This document shows positions 18,600-28,078 of a stretch of DNA of 64,000 nucleotides, piece by piece. The stretch comes from Deltaproteobacteria bacterium. GTDB lineage: Bacteria; JADJOY01. The notes below the pieces were generated by a model, which saw nothing but the letters and a program-made list of their open reading frames with translations, searched no databases and was not told the origin of the DNA. The stretch's first letter is position 1. Every line of letters begins with the position of its first letter. Both the position numbers and the translations under genes were made by a program. The stretch spans positions 479,889-543,888 of the forward strand of contig JADJOY010000003.1 in NCBI GenBank assembly GCA_016713535.1. The letters are read 5' to 3'.

Positions 18600-20375
18600 G
18601 CGCTCCGTCAGTGCCCTGGCCGCGAAGGGATCGCGGCCCTCCAGGGCGTTCGGAGGGTCGCGCGTCGCGCGACCGGCGACACGCGACGATGTTGCACCGC
18701 CGATCCGGTCGTTCGCTGTCGGCAGAGATCGGCGTCCCCCGACGCAGCGACGGTGCCTGTCGCCGGGCACGAGACGCGTCCCCGGCCGCGAAGGATCGCG
18801 GCCTCCAGGGGCGTTCGGAGGGTCGCGCGTCGTGCGACCGGCGATACGCGACGATGTTGCACCGCCGATCCAGTCGTTCCCTGTCGGCAGAGATCGGCGT
18901 CCCCACCGACGCAGCGACGGTGCCTGTCGCCGGGCACGCAGACGCGTGCCCCTCCCCGGCCGCGAAGGATCGCGGCCCTCCAGGGACGTTCGGAGGGGCG
19001 CGCGTCGCGCGACCGGCGATACGCGACGATGTTGCACCGCCGATCCAGTCGTTCGCTGTCGGCAGAGATCGGCGTCCCCACCGACGCAGCGACGGTGCCT
19101 GTCGCCGGGCACGCAGACGCGTGCCCTCCCCCGGCCGCGAAGGATCGCGGCCCTCCAGGGGCGTTCGGAGGGTCGCGTCGCGCGACCGGCGATACGCGAC
19201 GATGTTGCACCGCCGATCCGGTCGTTCGCTGTCGGCAGAGATCGGCGTCCCCACCGACGCAGCGACGGTGCCTGTCGCCGGGCGCGCAGACGCGTGCCCT
19301 CCGCGGCCGCGAAGGATCGCGGCCCTCCAGGGGCGTTCGGAGGGTCGCGCGTCGCGCGACCGGCGACACGCGACGATGTTGCACCGCCGATCCAGTCGTT
19401 CCCTGTCGGCAGAGATCGGCGTCCCCACCGACGCAGCGACGGTGCCTGTCGCCGGGCGCGCAGACGCGTGCCCCTCCTCGGCCGCGAAGGATCGCGGCCC
19501 TCCAGGGCGTTCGGAGGGTCGCGCGTCGCGCGACCGGCGACACGCGACGATGTTGCACCGCCGATCCGGTCGTTCGCTGTCGGCAGAGATCGGCGTCCCC
19601 GCCGACGCAGCGACGGTGCCTGTCGCCGGGCGCGCAGACGCGTGCCCCCGGCCGCGAAGGATCGCGGCCCTCCAGGGGCGTTCGGAGGGTCGCGCGTCGC
19701 GCGACCGGCGATACGCGACGATGTTGCACCGCCGATCCGGTCGTTCGCTGTGGCAGAGATCGGCGTCCCCGCCGACGCAGCGACGGTGCCGTCGCCGGGC
19801 GCGCAGACGCGTGCCCTCCCCGCCGCGAAGGATCGCGGCCCTCCAGGAGCGTTCGGAGGGTCGCCCGTCGCGCGACCGGCGACACGCGACGATGTTGCAC
19901 CGCCGATCCTGTCGTTCGCTGTCGGCAGAGATCGGCGTCCCCGCCGACGCAGCGACGGTGCCTGTCGCCGGGCACGCAGACGCGTGCCCCTCCCCGGCCG
20001 CGAAGGATCGCGGCCCTCCAGGGACGTTCGGAGGTCGCGCGTCGCGCGACCGGCGATACGCGACGATGTTGCACCGCCGATCCAGTCGTTCCCTGTCGGC
20101 AGAGATCGGCGTCCCCACCGACGCAGCGACGGTGCCTGTCGCCGGGCGCGCAGACGCGTGCCCCTCCCCGGCCGCGAAGGATCGCGGCCCTCCAGGGGCG
20201 TTCGGAGGGTCGCGCGTCGCGCGACCGGCGACACGCGACGATGTTGCACCGCCGATCCGGTCGTTCGCTGTCGGCAGAGATCGGCGTCCCCACCGACGCA
20301 GCGACGGTGCCTGTCGCCGGGCACGCAGACGCGTGCCACTCCCCGGCCGCGAAGGATCGCGGCCCTCCAGGGAGC
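18600..20375. repeat. Ten tandem copies of a ~174-bp repeat
   Basis: A fixed anchor word, ACGATGTTGCACCGCCGATC, recurs at 18686, 18851, 19026, 19199, 19373, 19547, 19718, 19889, 20063 and 20238, so units are 165-175 bp. Each unit holds a hairpin GGCCGCGAAGGATCGCGGCC, a second inverted repeat around GGTCGCGCGTCGCGCGACC, and the words AGAGATCGGCGTCCCC and GACGGTGCCTGTCGCCGGGC. Copies differ by a few substitutions and 1-9 bp gaps, which would break any reading frame, so the long open frames across it are composition artefacts. No protein gene is supported here. It sits between the broken hydrolase and the convergent aldehyde dehydrogenase. Confidence 0.92.
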
Positions 20376-20462
20376 GGGGCCCGGAGACGCGCCACGATCG
20401 GACTCGGCGATGTGCACGCGCCAGAGGCGCGCGGCGCGTTGCCGCGCCGGATTCGGGGTGGG

Positions 20463-20510
20463 GCCCCGTCCGAATTCACTTCGGACGGGGCGGGGTCTTG
20501 GAAAGACCCC
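20463..20510 (-). terminator. Two consecutive hairpins 3' of the aldehyde dehydrogenase gene
   Basis: A perfect 12-bp stem (GCCCCGTCCGAA/TTCGGACGGGGC, 20463-20491) is followed by an 8-bp stem (GGGGTCTT/AAGACCCC, 20492-20510), just past the stop of the minus-strand gene. No T tract; they may end transcription or protect the mRNA end and shield the gene from the repeat array. Confidence 0.6.
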
Positions 20511-20511
20511 G

Positions 20512-22008
20512 TTACGAGTTGAACAGCATCCCGAAATAGAACTTGGTCGCCGCGTCGGTGGGCTCGCCGACGTGGATGTGCTTGGTCTCCTGGTAGATGT
20601 CGAGGCCCATCGGGCCGAGCTCCCGGCCGATGCCGCTCAGCTTGTAGCCGCCGAACGGGAACCGCACGTTCGTGAGGTGGTAGTCGTTGATCCACACCGT
20701 GCCAGTTTCCATCTCGCGGGCGATGGCGAGCGCGCGCTCGGTGTCGCGCGACCACACTGCGCCGGCGAGGCCGTAGCAGCTCTGGTTGGCGATGCGGACC
20801 GCGTCGGCGTCGTCCTCGAACGGGATCACCACCACCACCGGCCCGAAGATCTCCTCCTGGGCGACCTTCCAGGTGTTGTCGACCTTGGCGAGGATGGTGG
20901 GCTCGTAGAAGTAGCCCCTGGGCAGGTGCGCGGGGCGCTTCCCGCCGATCGCCACCACCGCGCCCTCCTCGCGTCCGATCGCGACGTAGCGCTCGACCGT
21001 CGCACGCTGCTTCTCGCTCACCAGTGCACCGATGCAGGTGCTCGGGTCGAGGGTGTCGCCCACCGTCAGCTCGCGCGCCGCCTCCACCATCCGCGCCACG
21101 AAGTCGTCATAGATCGTGCGTGGCACCAGCACCCGCGTGCCCGACTCGCACGCCTGGCCCTGGTGGAGGAACGTTCCGAAGAGTGCGCCGCGCACGGCGC
21201 AGTCGAGGTCGGCGTCCTCGAGGATGATGTTGGCCGACTTCCCGCCCAGCTCGAGGGTGACCTTCTTGATGTCGCGGGCCGCGAGCTCGAGCATGCGCCG
21301 CCCGACCTCGGTCGAGCCGGTGAGCGAGATCTTGCCCACGTCGGGATGGCTCGCGAGGTGCTCGCCGATCGAGGCGCCGGGCCCGCTCACCACGTTCACC
21401 ACGCCGTCGGGCACGCCGCACGCCGAGCAGATCTCGGCGAGCATGAGCGCGGTGACCGGCGTGTTCGACGCCGGCTTGAGGACGATCGTGTTCCCGGCCG
21501 CGATGGCGGGCGCGATCTTCCACGCCGCCGTCATGAGCGGGAAGTTCCACGGCGTGATACCGGCGACCACGCCGATCGGCTCTTTGCGCACCAGGTTGCG
21601 GCTGGTGACGGGGATCGACTCCTCGTGCTCCTCCTCGTCGGCCGTGCCGGCGACGAACTGGCCGTAGTAGAGGAACCCCTGCGCCGCGGCGGGGACGTCG
21701 GCCATGTTGGCCTTGCGGATCGTGCCGCCGCCGTCGTGCACCTCGGCGAGGGCGATCTCGTCTTGCCTCTCGAAGAGGGCGGTCGCGATGGCCATCAGGA
21801 TGGCGCCGCGCTCCTCGCGCGACTTCTTCCGCCACACGCCGCTCGCGTGCGCGCGGCGCGCCGCCGCGACCGCCGCGTCGACGTCGTCGGGACCGGCCAC
21901 GGCGACCGTCGCCCACGGCTCCTCGGTGGCCGGGTCGAGAGTGGGAGCGGTGCGTCCGGCGCGCGCCGGAACGCTCCGCCCGTCGATCCAAAGCCCGAAT
22001 TCCTTCAT
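20512..22008 (-). CDS. NAD(P)-dependent aldehyde dehydrogenase
   Basis: Oxidises an aldehyde to the carboxylic acid with NAD(P). The 498-residue protein has the Rossmann-side ITPWNFPLM motif (N155), the general base in TLELGGKS (E253), the catalytic thiol in GQACESGT (C287) and the C-terminal FPFGGYKLSGIGRELG. Length and spacing are standard. It is divergent from a Rieske oxygenase operon, and the 133 bp between them contain two KstR-type palindromes, so both directions are probably controlled together. In a sterol pathway it could oxidise a side-chain or propionaldehyde-type intermediate; this is inference. Confidence 0.93.
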   Translation of the reverse strand: MKEFGLWIDGRSVPARAGRTAPTLDPATEEPWATVAVAGPDDVDAAVAAARRAHASGVWRKKSREERGAILMAIATALFERQDEIALAEVHDGGGTIRKANMADVPAAAQGFLYYGQFVAGTADEEEHEESIPVTSRNLVRKEPIGVVAGITPWNFPLMTAAWKIAPAIAAGNTIVLKPASNTPVTALMLAEICSACGVPDGVVNVVSGPGASIGEHLASHPDVGKISLTGSTEVGRRMLELAARDIKKVTLELGGKSANIILEDADLDCAVRGALFGTFLHQGQACESGTRVLVPRTIYDDFVARMVEAARELTVGDTLDPSTCIGALVSEKQRATVERYVAIGREEGAVVAIGGKRPAHLPRGYFYEPTILAKVDNTWKVAQEEIFGPVVVVIPFEDDADAVRIANQSCYGLAGAVWSRDTERALAIAREMETGTVWINDYHLTNVRFPFGGYKLSGIGRELGPMGLDIYQETKHIHVGEPTDAATKFYFGMLFNS

Positions 22009-22067
22009 CGCGTATTTGCCTCGTTTTTCGCGGAAATGCGCGCGATGGCCGCGCGCTTGCCCTCGGG

Positions 22068-22081
22068 TGAAACGTGTTCTA
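22068..22081. promoter_or_regulatory. KstR-type operator, site 1
   Basis: TGAAACGTGTTCTA matches TnnAACnnGTTnnA, the operator consensus of the TetR-family repressor KstR of sterol catabolism. It lies between the divergent aldehyde dehydrogenase and Rieske genes, 12 bp from site 2. Confidence 0.75.
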
Positions 22082-22092
22082 CCCTAGCCAAG

Positions 22093-22106
22093 TAGAACAT
22101 GTTCTA
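22093..22106. promoter_or_regulatory. KstR-type operator, site 2 (perfect palindrome)
   Basis: TAGAACATGTTCTA is a perfect palindrome, extended by one more pair to GTAGAACATGTTCTAC (22092-22107), and fits the KstR consensus exactly. It lies 36 bp before the ATG of the downstream Rieske gene. Confidence 0.85.
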
Positions 22107-22141
22107 CAAGCACGTCGAGGCGGCTCCGTGCTGGAGGATCC

Positions 22142-23134
22142 ATGACCGAAGTGTGGAATGAGCGTTTCCCGTTTTCGCCGTTTCCGGTGGGGTGGTTCCA
22201 GGTCGGCTACTCGCACGAGCTGGCGGTGGGCGAGAGCCGCCCGGTGCAGGCGTTCAACAAGCACATGGTGCTCTACCGTGGGCAGAGCGGTAAGCCGTAC
22301 CTGCTCGACGCGTATTGTCCGCATCTCGGCGCGCACCTCGGCCACGGCGGTACGGTCGAGGGGGAGTCGATCCGCTGCCCCTTCCACGCCTGGCGATACG
22401 ACTGCACCGGCGTGTGCGACGAGGTCCCGTACGCGAGCCGCATCCCGGCCAACGCGCGCATCAAGCCGTGGCTCATCCTCGAGCGCAACGGCATCATCAT
22501 GGTCCACCACGACCCGACCGGCGCGGCGCCCACCCACGAGCCGCCCGTGCTTCCCGAGTATCAGAACCCCGAGTGGACCGAGTACCGCACGCGCACCTAC
22601 CGCATCAAGACCCACAACATGGAGATGGCGGAGAACAGCGTCGACGCTCCCCACTTCAAGTTCCTGCACAAGACCATGACCGCGACCTGCACCGACGCGC
22701 GGATCGACGGTCACGTCTTTCGCACCCACTGCGACGTGAAGGTCGACCTCAGCCGCTGGGGGATGGGCGACGACAGCATGGACGGCTCGATCGACGTCGA
22801 GACCCACGGCTTCGGGTTCTCGGTGGTGCGCCTGCACCTCGCCGCCGAGGTCATCACCATCGCCACGGTCACGCCCGTGGACGGCGAGTGGGTGGACGCG
22901 CGCTTCGCGTTCGCGGTGAAGAAGTTCGAGGACCCGGCGATGACCGAGTTCATCGGCAACCAGGTCGTCGACGACATCCAGAAGCAGGTCGAGGAAGACC
23001 AGCGCATCTGGGAGAACAAGATCTTCATCGACAAGCCGATCCTGTGCGACGGCGACGGTCCGATCGGCCTCTACCGCAAGTGGGCGCGCCAGTTCCTGCC
23101 CGTCTACCGCGGCGACTCGAGCCAGGCCGCCTGA
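22142..23134 (+). CDS. Rieske non-heme iron oxygenase, KshA-like (copy 2)
   Basis: 330-residue oxygenase component. Rieske ligands C59-x-H61 and C79-xx-H82 (CPHLGAHLG, CPFHAWRY); mononuclear iron ligands D168, H171 and H176 in VDAPHFKFLH. N-terminal FPFSPFPVGWFQVGYS matches the other two Rieske proteins in the window, which form a clear paralogue set. It leads an operon of two DUF35 proteins, two thiolase/lipid-transfer proteins and an acyl-CoA synthetase, and two KstR-type palindromes stand upstream. KshA-like ring hydroxylation or another sterol oxygenation is the likely role. GGAGGATCC precedes the ATG closely. Confidence 0.9.
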   Translation: MTEVWNERFPFSPFPVGWFQVGYSHELAVGESRPVQAFNKHMVLYRGQSGKPYLLDAYCPHLGAHLGHGGTVEGESIRCPFHAWRYDCTGVCDEVPYASRIPANARIKPWLILERNGIIMVHHDPTGAAPTHEPPVLPEYQNPEWTEYRTRTYRIKTHNMEMAENSVDAPHFKFLHKTMTATCTDARIDGHVFRTHCDVKVDLSRWGMGDDSMDGSIDVETHGFGFSVVRLHLAAEVITIATVTPVDGEWVDARFAFAVKKFEDPAMTEFIGNQVVDDIQKQVEEDQRIWENKIFIDKPILCDGDGPIGLYRKWARQFLPVYRGDSSQAA

Positions 23135-23233
23135 GCGACGCGCGTCACACGGCGTGACGGCGGGGCGGCGGCTCGGAACGGAGCCCGCCGCGCCCGCTCA
23201 CTACCTCACGAATCTCGCGCGGGAGGATTCCCG

Positions 23234-23707
23234 ATGACTCGATCCAGCGGTGTGGGCGCCGCGTCCATGTGGGCGCCCTACGATCTCGAGTACCCCTACA
23301 AGCGCTCGGTGGGGCCAGTGCTCGGTCGGTTCTTCGGCGGCCTCAAGAACCGCCGCTTCGAGGCGGTGCGCGCGAGCGACGGGCGGGTGATCTGCCCGCC
23401 GCCCGAGGCCGATCCGGTCACGGGCGAGGCGCTCGGCGGCGAGGGCGGCTGGACGGAGGTAGGGCCCGGCGGCGTCGTGACGAGCTGGTCGTGGGTGCCG
23501 TCGCCGCGTCCCAAGCATCCGCTCCAGAAACCGTTCGCGTGGGCGTTGATCCAGCTCGACGGCGCGAGCACCGCGCTCTTGCACGTGGTGGACGCGAGCG
23601 GGGAGTCCGCGATGAAGACCGGCATGCGCGTGGCGCCGCGCTGGCGCGACGCGACCGTCGGCGACATCCGCGACGTCGAGTGCTTCGTGACGGAGGGCAC
23701 CCGATGA
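23234..23707 (+). CDS. DUF35 OB-fold protein without zinc ribbon
   Basis: 157-residue member of the DUF35 family, with OB-fold segments GGVVTSWSWVP, FAWALIQLDGAS, LLHVVDASG and TGMRVAPRW. Unlike its neighbour it lacks the N-terminal CxxC zinc ribbon. In actinobacterial sterol degradation a DUF35 domain binds the lipid-transfer protein Ltp2 to form a retro-aldolase; here two DUF35 genes precede two Ltp-like genes, so a similar complex is plausible. GGGAGGA lies upstream of the ATG. Its stop overlaps the next ATG (ATGA). Confidence 0.82.
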   Translation: MTRSSGVGAASMWAPYDLEYPYKRSVGPVLGRFFGGLKNRRFEAVRASDGRVICPPPEADPVTGEALGGEGGWTEVGPGGVVTSWSWVPSPRPKHPLQKPFAWALIQLDGASTALLHVVDASGESAMKTGMRVAPRWRDATVGDIRDVECFVTEGTR

Positions 23708-24204
23708 GCGACGCGCCGAAGGAGATCGTCAAGCGGATCGAGACCCCGATCCACCTCACCTTCCAGTTCACGCCCGGGGTCGGCGCGAGCCGCTTCCTGC
23801 GTGGCATCGCCGAGGGCAGGATCCTCGGCCTGCGCTGCACCCAGTGCGCGAAGGTCTACGTCTCGCCGCGCGGCTCGTGCCCGAAGTGCGGCGCTCCCAC
23901 GCTCGACGAGGCGAAGGTCACCGACCGCGGCACCATCACGTCGTTCAGCATCGTGCGCGTGCCGTCCGAGGGCATCGACATCGAGCTGCCGTTCGTGTGC
24001 GCGTCGATCCTGCTCGATGGCGCCGACAACACCTTCTACCACGTGATCCGCGAGGTCCCGGTCGAGGACGTGCGCATGGGCATGCGCGTGGAAGCCGTGT
24101 GGGTGCCGCGCGAGGAGCTGCGCGCGAGCCTCGAGAGCATCCGCCACTTCAAGCCCACCGGTGAGCCGGACGCGCCCTTCGACTCGTACAAGGAGCACCT
24201 GTGA
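23704..24204 (+). CDS. DUF35 OB-fold protein with zinc ribbon
   Basis: 166-residue protein with the full DUF35 layout: rubredoxin-like ribbon LRCTQCAKVYVSPRGSCPKC (four cysteines, about residues 45-62), then the OB fold (RGTITSFSIVRVP, FVCASILLDGA, RMGMRVEAVWVP). Such proteins partner thiolase-like lipid-transfer proteins and form an acyl-CoA channel or aldolase complex. It overlaps both neighbours by 4 and 1 bp, indicating translational coupling with the downstream thiolase gene. Confidence 0.88.
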   Translation: MSDAPKEIVKRIETPIHLTFQFTPGVGASRFLRGIAEGRILGLRCTQCAKVYVSPRGSCPKCGAPTLDEAKVTDRGTITSFSIVRVPSEGIDIELPFVCASILLDGADNTFYHVIREVPVEDVRMGMRVEAVWVPREELRASLESIRHFKPTGEPDAPFDSYKEHL

Positions 24205-25260
24205 TGCGCGACGTCGCCATCGTTTCCTTCGCTCAGTCGCCGAGTATCCGGCGCGAGCCGGCCCGCAACGACGTCGAGATGCTGATGCCGGTGATCGCCG
24301 AGGCCCTCGAGCGCTCGAAGGTGAAGCGCGACCGGGTCGGCTTCTGGTGCTCGGGCTCGACCGACTTCCTGACCGGTCAGCCGTTCTCGTTCGTCGGCGC
24401 GCTCGATGCCGTGGGTGCCTGGCCGCCGATCTCCGAGAGCCACGTCGAGATGGACGGCGCGTGGGCGCTCTACGAGGCCTGGATCCGCATGCAGCACGAG
24501 AACCTCGACGCGGCGGTGGTGTACGCGTTCGGGCGCTCGTCGCTGGGACCGGTGCCGGACGTGATGTGCATGCAGCTCGATCCGTACGTCTTGACGCCGC
24601 TCTGGCCGGACGCGGTGAGCCTCGCGGCGCTGCAGGCGCGCGCGTACCTCGAGGCGAGCGGCAAGACCGAGCGTGATCTGGCCGAAGTGGCGATCCGCAA
24701 CCGCAGGAACGCCAAGGCCAATCCGAACGCGCAGGTGAAGGGGTGACTCGGACGTCGAGACCCTCCTCGCCGAGCCCTACATCGCCTCGCCGCTGCGCGC
24801 TCACGACTGCCCGCCGATCTCGGACGCGTGCGCGGTCGTGGTCCTCGCCGCCGGCGACTACGCCCGCGAGGTGTGCAAGCGGCCGGCGTGGATCCGCGGA
24901 ATCGACCACCGCATCGAGGCACAGTACCCGGGGGCCCGCGATCTCACGAAGTCGTCCTCGACGGCGATCGCCGCCGAGAAGGCCGGCGTGGGCAAGGGCG
25001 GCGTGGACGTCGCCGAGGTCTACGCGCCGTTCACACACCAGGAGCTGATCGTCCTCGATGCGCTGAAGCTGCCGGCGGGGGCCGAGGTGAACCCCTCGGG
25101 TGGCGCTCTCGCCGCGCACCCGATCATGTCGGCCGGTCTCATCCGCATGGGGGAGGTCGCGAGCCGGATCCACGCGGGCGAGGCGCGGCGCGGCGTGGCG
25201 CACGCCACGTCCGGTCCCTGTCTGCAGCAGAACCTGGTGTGCGTGCTGGAGGGTGCGTGA
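24204..25260 (+). CDS. Lipid-transfer protein/thiolase-fold protein, one frame break
   Basis: Thiolase superfamily protein of the Ltp (SCP2-thiolase) group. The N-terminal part (MRDVAIVSFAQSP to NANAQ-type helix) and the C-terminal part (YIASPLRAHDCPPISDAC, AEVYAPFTHQELIVLDAL, NPSGGALAAHP) lie in different frames joined near 24742, where an apparent extra T in GGGGTGACTC breaks DNPNAQVKG from SDVETLL. No thiolase-type catalytic cysteine is seen at the usual position, as in Ltp aldolases. The ATG overlaps the DUF35 stop by one base and the stop overlaps the next ATG. Expected length about 351 residues after repair. Confidence 0.85.
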
Positions 25261-26417
25261 TGAGCAACGCGTGCGCGATCGTCGGCATCGGCCAGACCAA
25301 ATACGACACCAAGCGCATCGACGTCTCGCTCGCGGGGCTGGTGCGCGAAGCGGCCGTCCGCGCCCTCGAGGACGCGGGGCTCACGTTCCGCGACATCGAC
25401 GCCGTGGTGCTGGGCAAGGCGCCCGACACCTTCGAAGGCGTGATGATGCCGGAGCTCTACCTCGCCGACGCCCTGGGTGCGCTCGGCAAGCCGATGATGC
25501 GGGTGCACACCGCGGGCAGCGTGGGCGGTTCGACGGCGATCGTGGTGGCGAGCCTGATCCAGGCCGGCATTCACGAGCGCGTGCTCACGGTCGCGTTCGA
25601 GAAGCAGAGCGAGTCGAACGCGATGTGGGCGCTCTCGCCCCGCATCCCGCTCCAGCCCACCGTGGTGTTCGGCGCGGGCGGCTACTTCGCGCCGCTCATC
25701 CGTGCCTACATCCGCCGCTCGGGCGCGCCCGAGAACACCGGCGTGCTGGTCGCGCTCAAGGATCGCCAGAACGCCAACAGGAACCCGTTCGCGCACCTGC
25801 AGATGCCCGGTGTCACGTACGACGACATCGCCAACTCGCCGATGTTGTGGGACCCGATCCGCTACCACGAGACCTGCCCGTCGTCGGACGGCGCGGTGGC
25901 GATGGTGATGACGACCGAGAGCCTCGCGAAGAAGGCGCCCACGCGCCCCGCGTGGGTCCACGCCACCGCGATGCGCAGTGAGCCCACCGCCTTCGCCGGC
26001 CGCGATCAGGTGAACCCGCAAGCGGGCAAGGACTGCGCGAAGGCGCTCTATGCCCAGGCCGGGATCACCGACCCGATGGCGCAGATCGACGTCGCCGAGA
26101 TCTACGTGCCGTTCTCGTGGTTCGAGCCGATGTGGCTCGAGAACCTGGGGATAACGCCCGAGAACGAGGGCTGGAAGCCGGTCCAGGAAGGCGCGACCGC
26201 CCTCGGCGGCAAGCTGCCGATCAACTGCTCGGGCGGCGTCCTCTCGTCCAACCCGATCGGCGCGTCCGGCATGATCCGCTTCGCCGAGGCGGCGATGCAG
26301 GTCCGCGGCCAGGCGGGCGAGCACCAGGTCGACGGTGCCAAGATCGCCCTCGGCCACGCCTACGGCGGCGGCTCGCAGTTCTTCTCGATGTGGATCGTGG
26401 GCTCCGAGAAGCCGTGA
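25260..26417 (+). CDS. Lipid-transfer protein/thiolase-fold protein (Ltp-like)
   Basis: Intact 385-residue thiolase-fold protein: VGIGQTKY at the N-terminus, DIDAVVLGKAP, AGSVGGSTAIVVAS where true thiolases carry the nucleophilic cysteine (here no cysteine, replaced by Ser/Gly), then HETCPSSDGAVAMVM, DVAEIYVPFSWFE, NCSGGVLSSNPIG and LGHAYGGGSQ. Loss of the cysteine agrees with an aldolase or scaffolding role like Ltp2/Ltp-type proteins of sterol side-chain degradation. Start overlaps the previous stop. Together with the preceding thiolase gene and the two DUF35 genes it likely forms one or two complexes. Confidence 0.9.
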   Translation: MSNACAIVGIGQTKYDTKRIDVSLAGLVREAAVRALEDAGLTFRDIDAVVLGKAPDTFEGVMMPELYLADALGALGKPMMRVHTAGSVGGSTAIVVASLIQAGIHERVLTVAFEKQSESNAMWALSPRIPLQPTVVFGAGGYFAPLIRAYIRRSGAPENTGVLVALKDRQNANRNPFAHLQMPGVTYDDIANSPMLWDPIRYHETCPSSDGAVAMVMTTESLAKKAPTRPAWVHATAMRSEPTAFAGRDQVNPQAGKDCAKALYAQAGITDPMAQIDVAEIYVPFSWFEPMWLENLGITPENEGWKPVQEGATALGGKLPINCSGGVLSSNPIGASGMIRFAEAAMQVRGQAGEHQVDGAKIALGHAYGGGSQFFSMWIVGSEKP

Positions 26418-26430
26418 GGGCGTGAACCAC

Positions 26431-28056
26431 ATGCCGGCGACGCAATACAACTTCGCGGACCTGTTCGAGTCGATCGTCGACGGGCTGCCTGACAACGAAG
26501 CGCTCGTCGTCGACGGCACCAAGCGCTTCACCTACGCCCAGCTCGAGAAGCGGGTCAACCGCCTCGCGCACGTGCTCCAGCGCGTGGGAGTGAAGGCCGG
26601 CGAGCACGTCGGCCTCTACCTCATGAACGGCAACGAGTACGTCGAGGGCATGCTCGCGGCGCTCAAGCTGCGCGCCGTGCCGATCAACGTGAACTACCGT
26701 TACGTCGAGGACGAGCTTCGCTACCTGATGAGCGACGCCGACCTCGTGGCGGTGATCCACGAGCGCCAGTTCGCGCCGCGTCTCGCGGCCATCCGGGGCG
26801 GGCTGCCGAAGCTGCGCGCGTGCCTCGCGGTCGAGGACGCTAGCGGCGCCGACCTCTCGGCCACCGGCTCGCTCGACTACGAGAACGCGCTCGCGACCGC
26901 CTCGGACGAGCGCGACTTCGAGCCGCGCTCGCCCGACGACCTGTTCTTCATCTACACCGGCGGCACCACCGGCATGCCCAAGGGCGTGATGTGGCGTCAC
27001 GAAGACCTCTTCTTCGCGGGGCTCGGCGGCGGCAATCCGGCGGGCCCGCCGGTCGAGAGCCCGGCGCAGCTCGTCGAGAACGCCAAGGAGCGCTACCACG
27101 CCACGATCTTCTCGGTGCCGCCGCTCATCCACGGCGCGGCGCAGCTCGCGGTGCTCATCACCTTCAACTGGGGTGACCGCGCGGTGCTGCTGACGAAGTT
27201 CGACGCCGCGAAGGTGTGGGAGCTGGTGCAGAACGAGAAGGTGAACTCGATCAACATCGTGGGCGACGCGATGGCGCGGCCCATGATCGAGGAGCTCGGT
27301 CGCGAGGGTGCCAGCTACGACGCCTCGTCGCTCTTCGTGCTCGCGTCGTCGGGGGCCGCGTTCTCGGACTCGGTGAAGGAAGAGTTCCGCCGCGTGCTCC
27401 CCAACCTCATGATGATGGACAACTTCGGCTCCTCGGAGACCGGCTCGCTCGGCATGAGCGGCGAGCGCGTCTCGGGACCCGACGCGAAGACCGGCATCCG
27501 CTTCATGATGAACGAGCGCGCCGCGGTCCTCGACGACGACGGCAAGCCCCTCGCGCCCGGCTCCGGCCTGGTGGGGCGGCTCGCGCTGCGCGGTCACATC
27601 CCCGTCGGCTACTACAAGGACGAGAAGAAGAGCGCCGCCACGTTCGTGACGCTGAACGGGGAGCGCTGGGTGATCGTCGGCGACCTCGGTACCGTCGAGG
27701 AAGACGGCCGCATCACGGTCTTCGGCCGCGGCTCGGTGTGCATCAACACCGGCGGCGAGAAGGTGTTCCCCGAGGAGGTCGAGATCGCGCTCAAGGCGCA
27801 CGCCTCGATCTACGACTGCGTGGTGGTGGGAGTGCCCGACTCGCGCTGGGGCGAGCGGGTCGCGGCGATCGTCGAGCTACGGCCCGGGCACTCGCTCACG
27901 ATGGCGGACCTCGACGTCCACGCGCGCAAGCACGTCGCCAGCTACAAGTGCCCGCGCGAGCTGCACCTCGTCGAGAAGCTGGTGCGCTCGCCCGCGGGCA
28001 AGCCCGACTATCCGTGGGCCAAGGCCCTCGCCACCTCCGGCAAGTACAAGGTCTGA
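26431..28056 (+). CDS. Acyl-CoA synthetase (FadD-like), last gene of operon
   Basis: ATP-dependent acyl-CoA ligase of the ANL superfamily, 541 residues. AMP-binding motif YTGGTTGMPKGVMWRHED (P-loop), FGSSETGS, the hinge GDLGTVEEDG, FGRGSVCINTGGEKVFPEEV and the acyl-adenylate lysine in SPAGKPDYPWAK are all present. A paralogue of about the same length lies at 54797; the shared VPINVNYRYVE suggests a common FadD19/FadD3-type group acting on sterol-derived acids. ATG 26431 is chosen over GTG 26422 (three residues longer). The operon ends at a hairpin. Confidence 0.92.
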   Translation: MPATQYNFADLFESIVDGLPDNEALVVDGTKRFTYAQLEKRVNRLAHVLQRVGVKAGEHVGLYLMNGNEYVEGMLAALKLRAVPINVNYRYVEDELRYLMSDADLVAVIHERQFAPRLAAIRGGLPKLRACLAVEDASGADLSATGSLDYENALATASDERDFEPRSPDDLFFIYTGGTTGMPKGVMWRHEDLFFAGLGGGNPAGPPVESPAQLVENAKERYHATIFSVPPLIHGAAQLAVLITFNWGDRAVLLTKFDAAKVWELVQNEKVNSINIVGDAMARPMIEELGREGASYDASSLFVLASSGAAFSDSVKEEFRRVLPNLMMMDNFGSSETGSLGMSGERVSGPDAKTGIRFMMNERAAVLDDDGKPLAPGSGLVGRLALRGHIPVGYYKDEKKSAATFVTLNGERWVIVGDLGTVEEDGRITVFGRGSVCINTGGEKVFPEEVEIALKAHASIYDCVVVGVPDSRWGERVAAIVELRPGHSLTMADLDVHARKHVASYKCPRELHLVEKLVRSPAGKPDYPWAKALATSGKYKV

Positions 28057-28078
28057 GCGACCGATCTGCTCCGATCGA

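Noticed and set aside
18600-20375. CRISPR array
   Set aside because: Units are ~174 bp with near-identical content throughout; there are no short repeats separated by unique spacers and no cas genes.
18600-22095. Very long open frames (up to about 1087 codons) across the 174-bp repeat array and beyond
   Set aside because: Open in several frames on both strands, units vary by 1-9 bp so no frame is kept by all copies, and the frame continues antisense through a clear aldehyde dehydrogenase gene.
24204-25260. Programmed ribosomal frameshift in the Ltp-like gene
   Set aside because: No slippery heptamer or downstream pseudoknot is evident, and similar breaks occur in many unrelated genes in the window.
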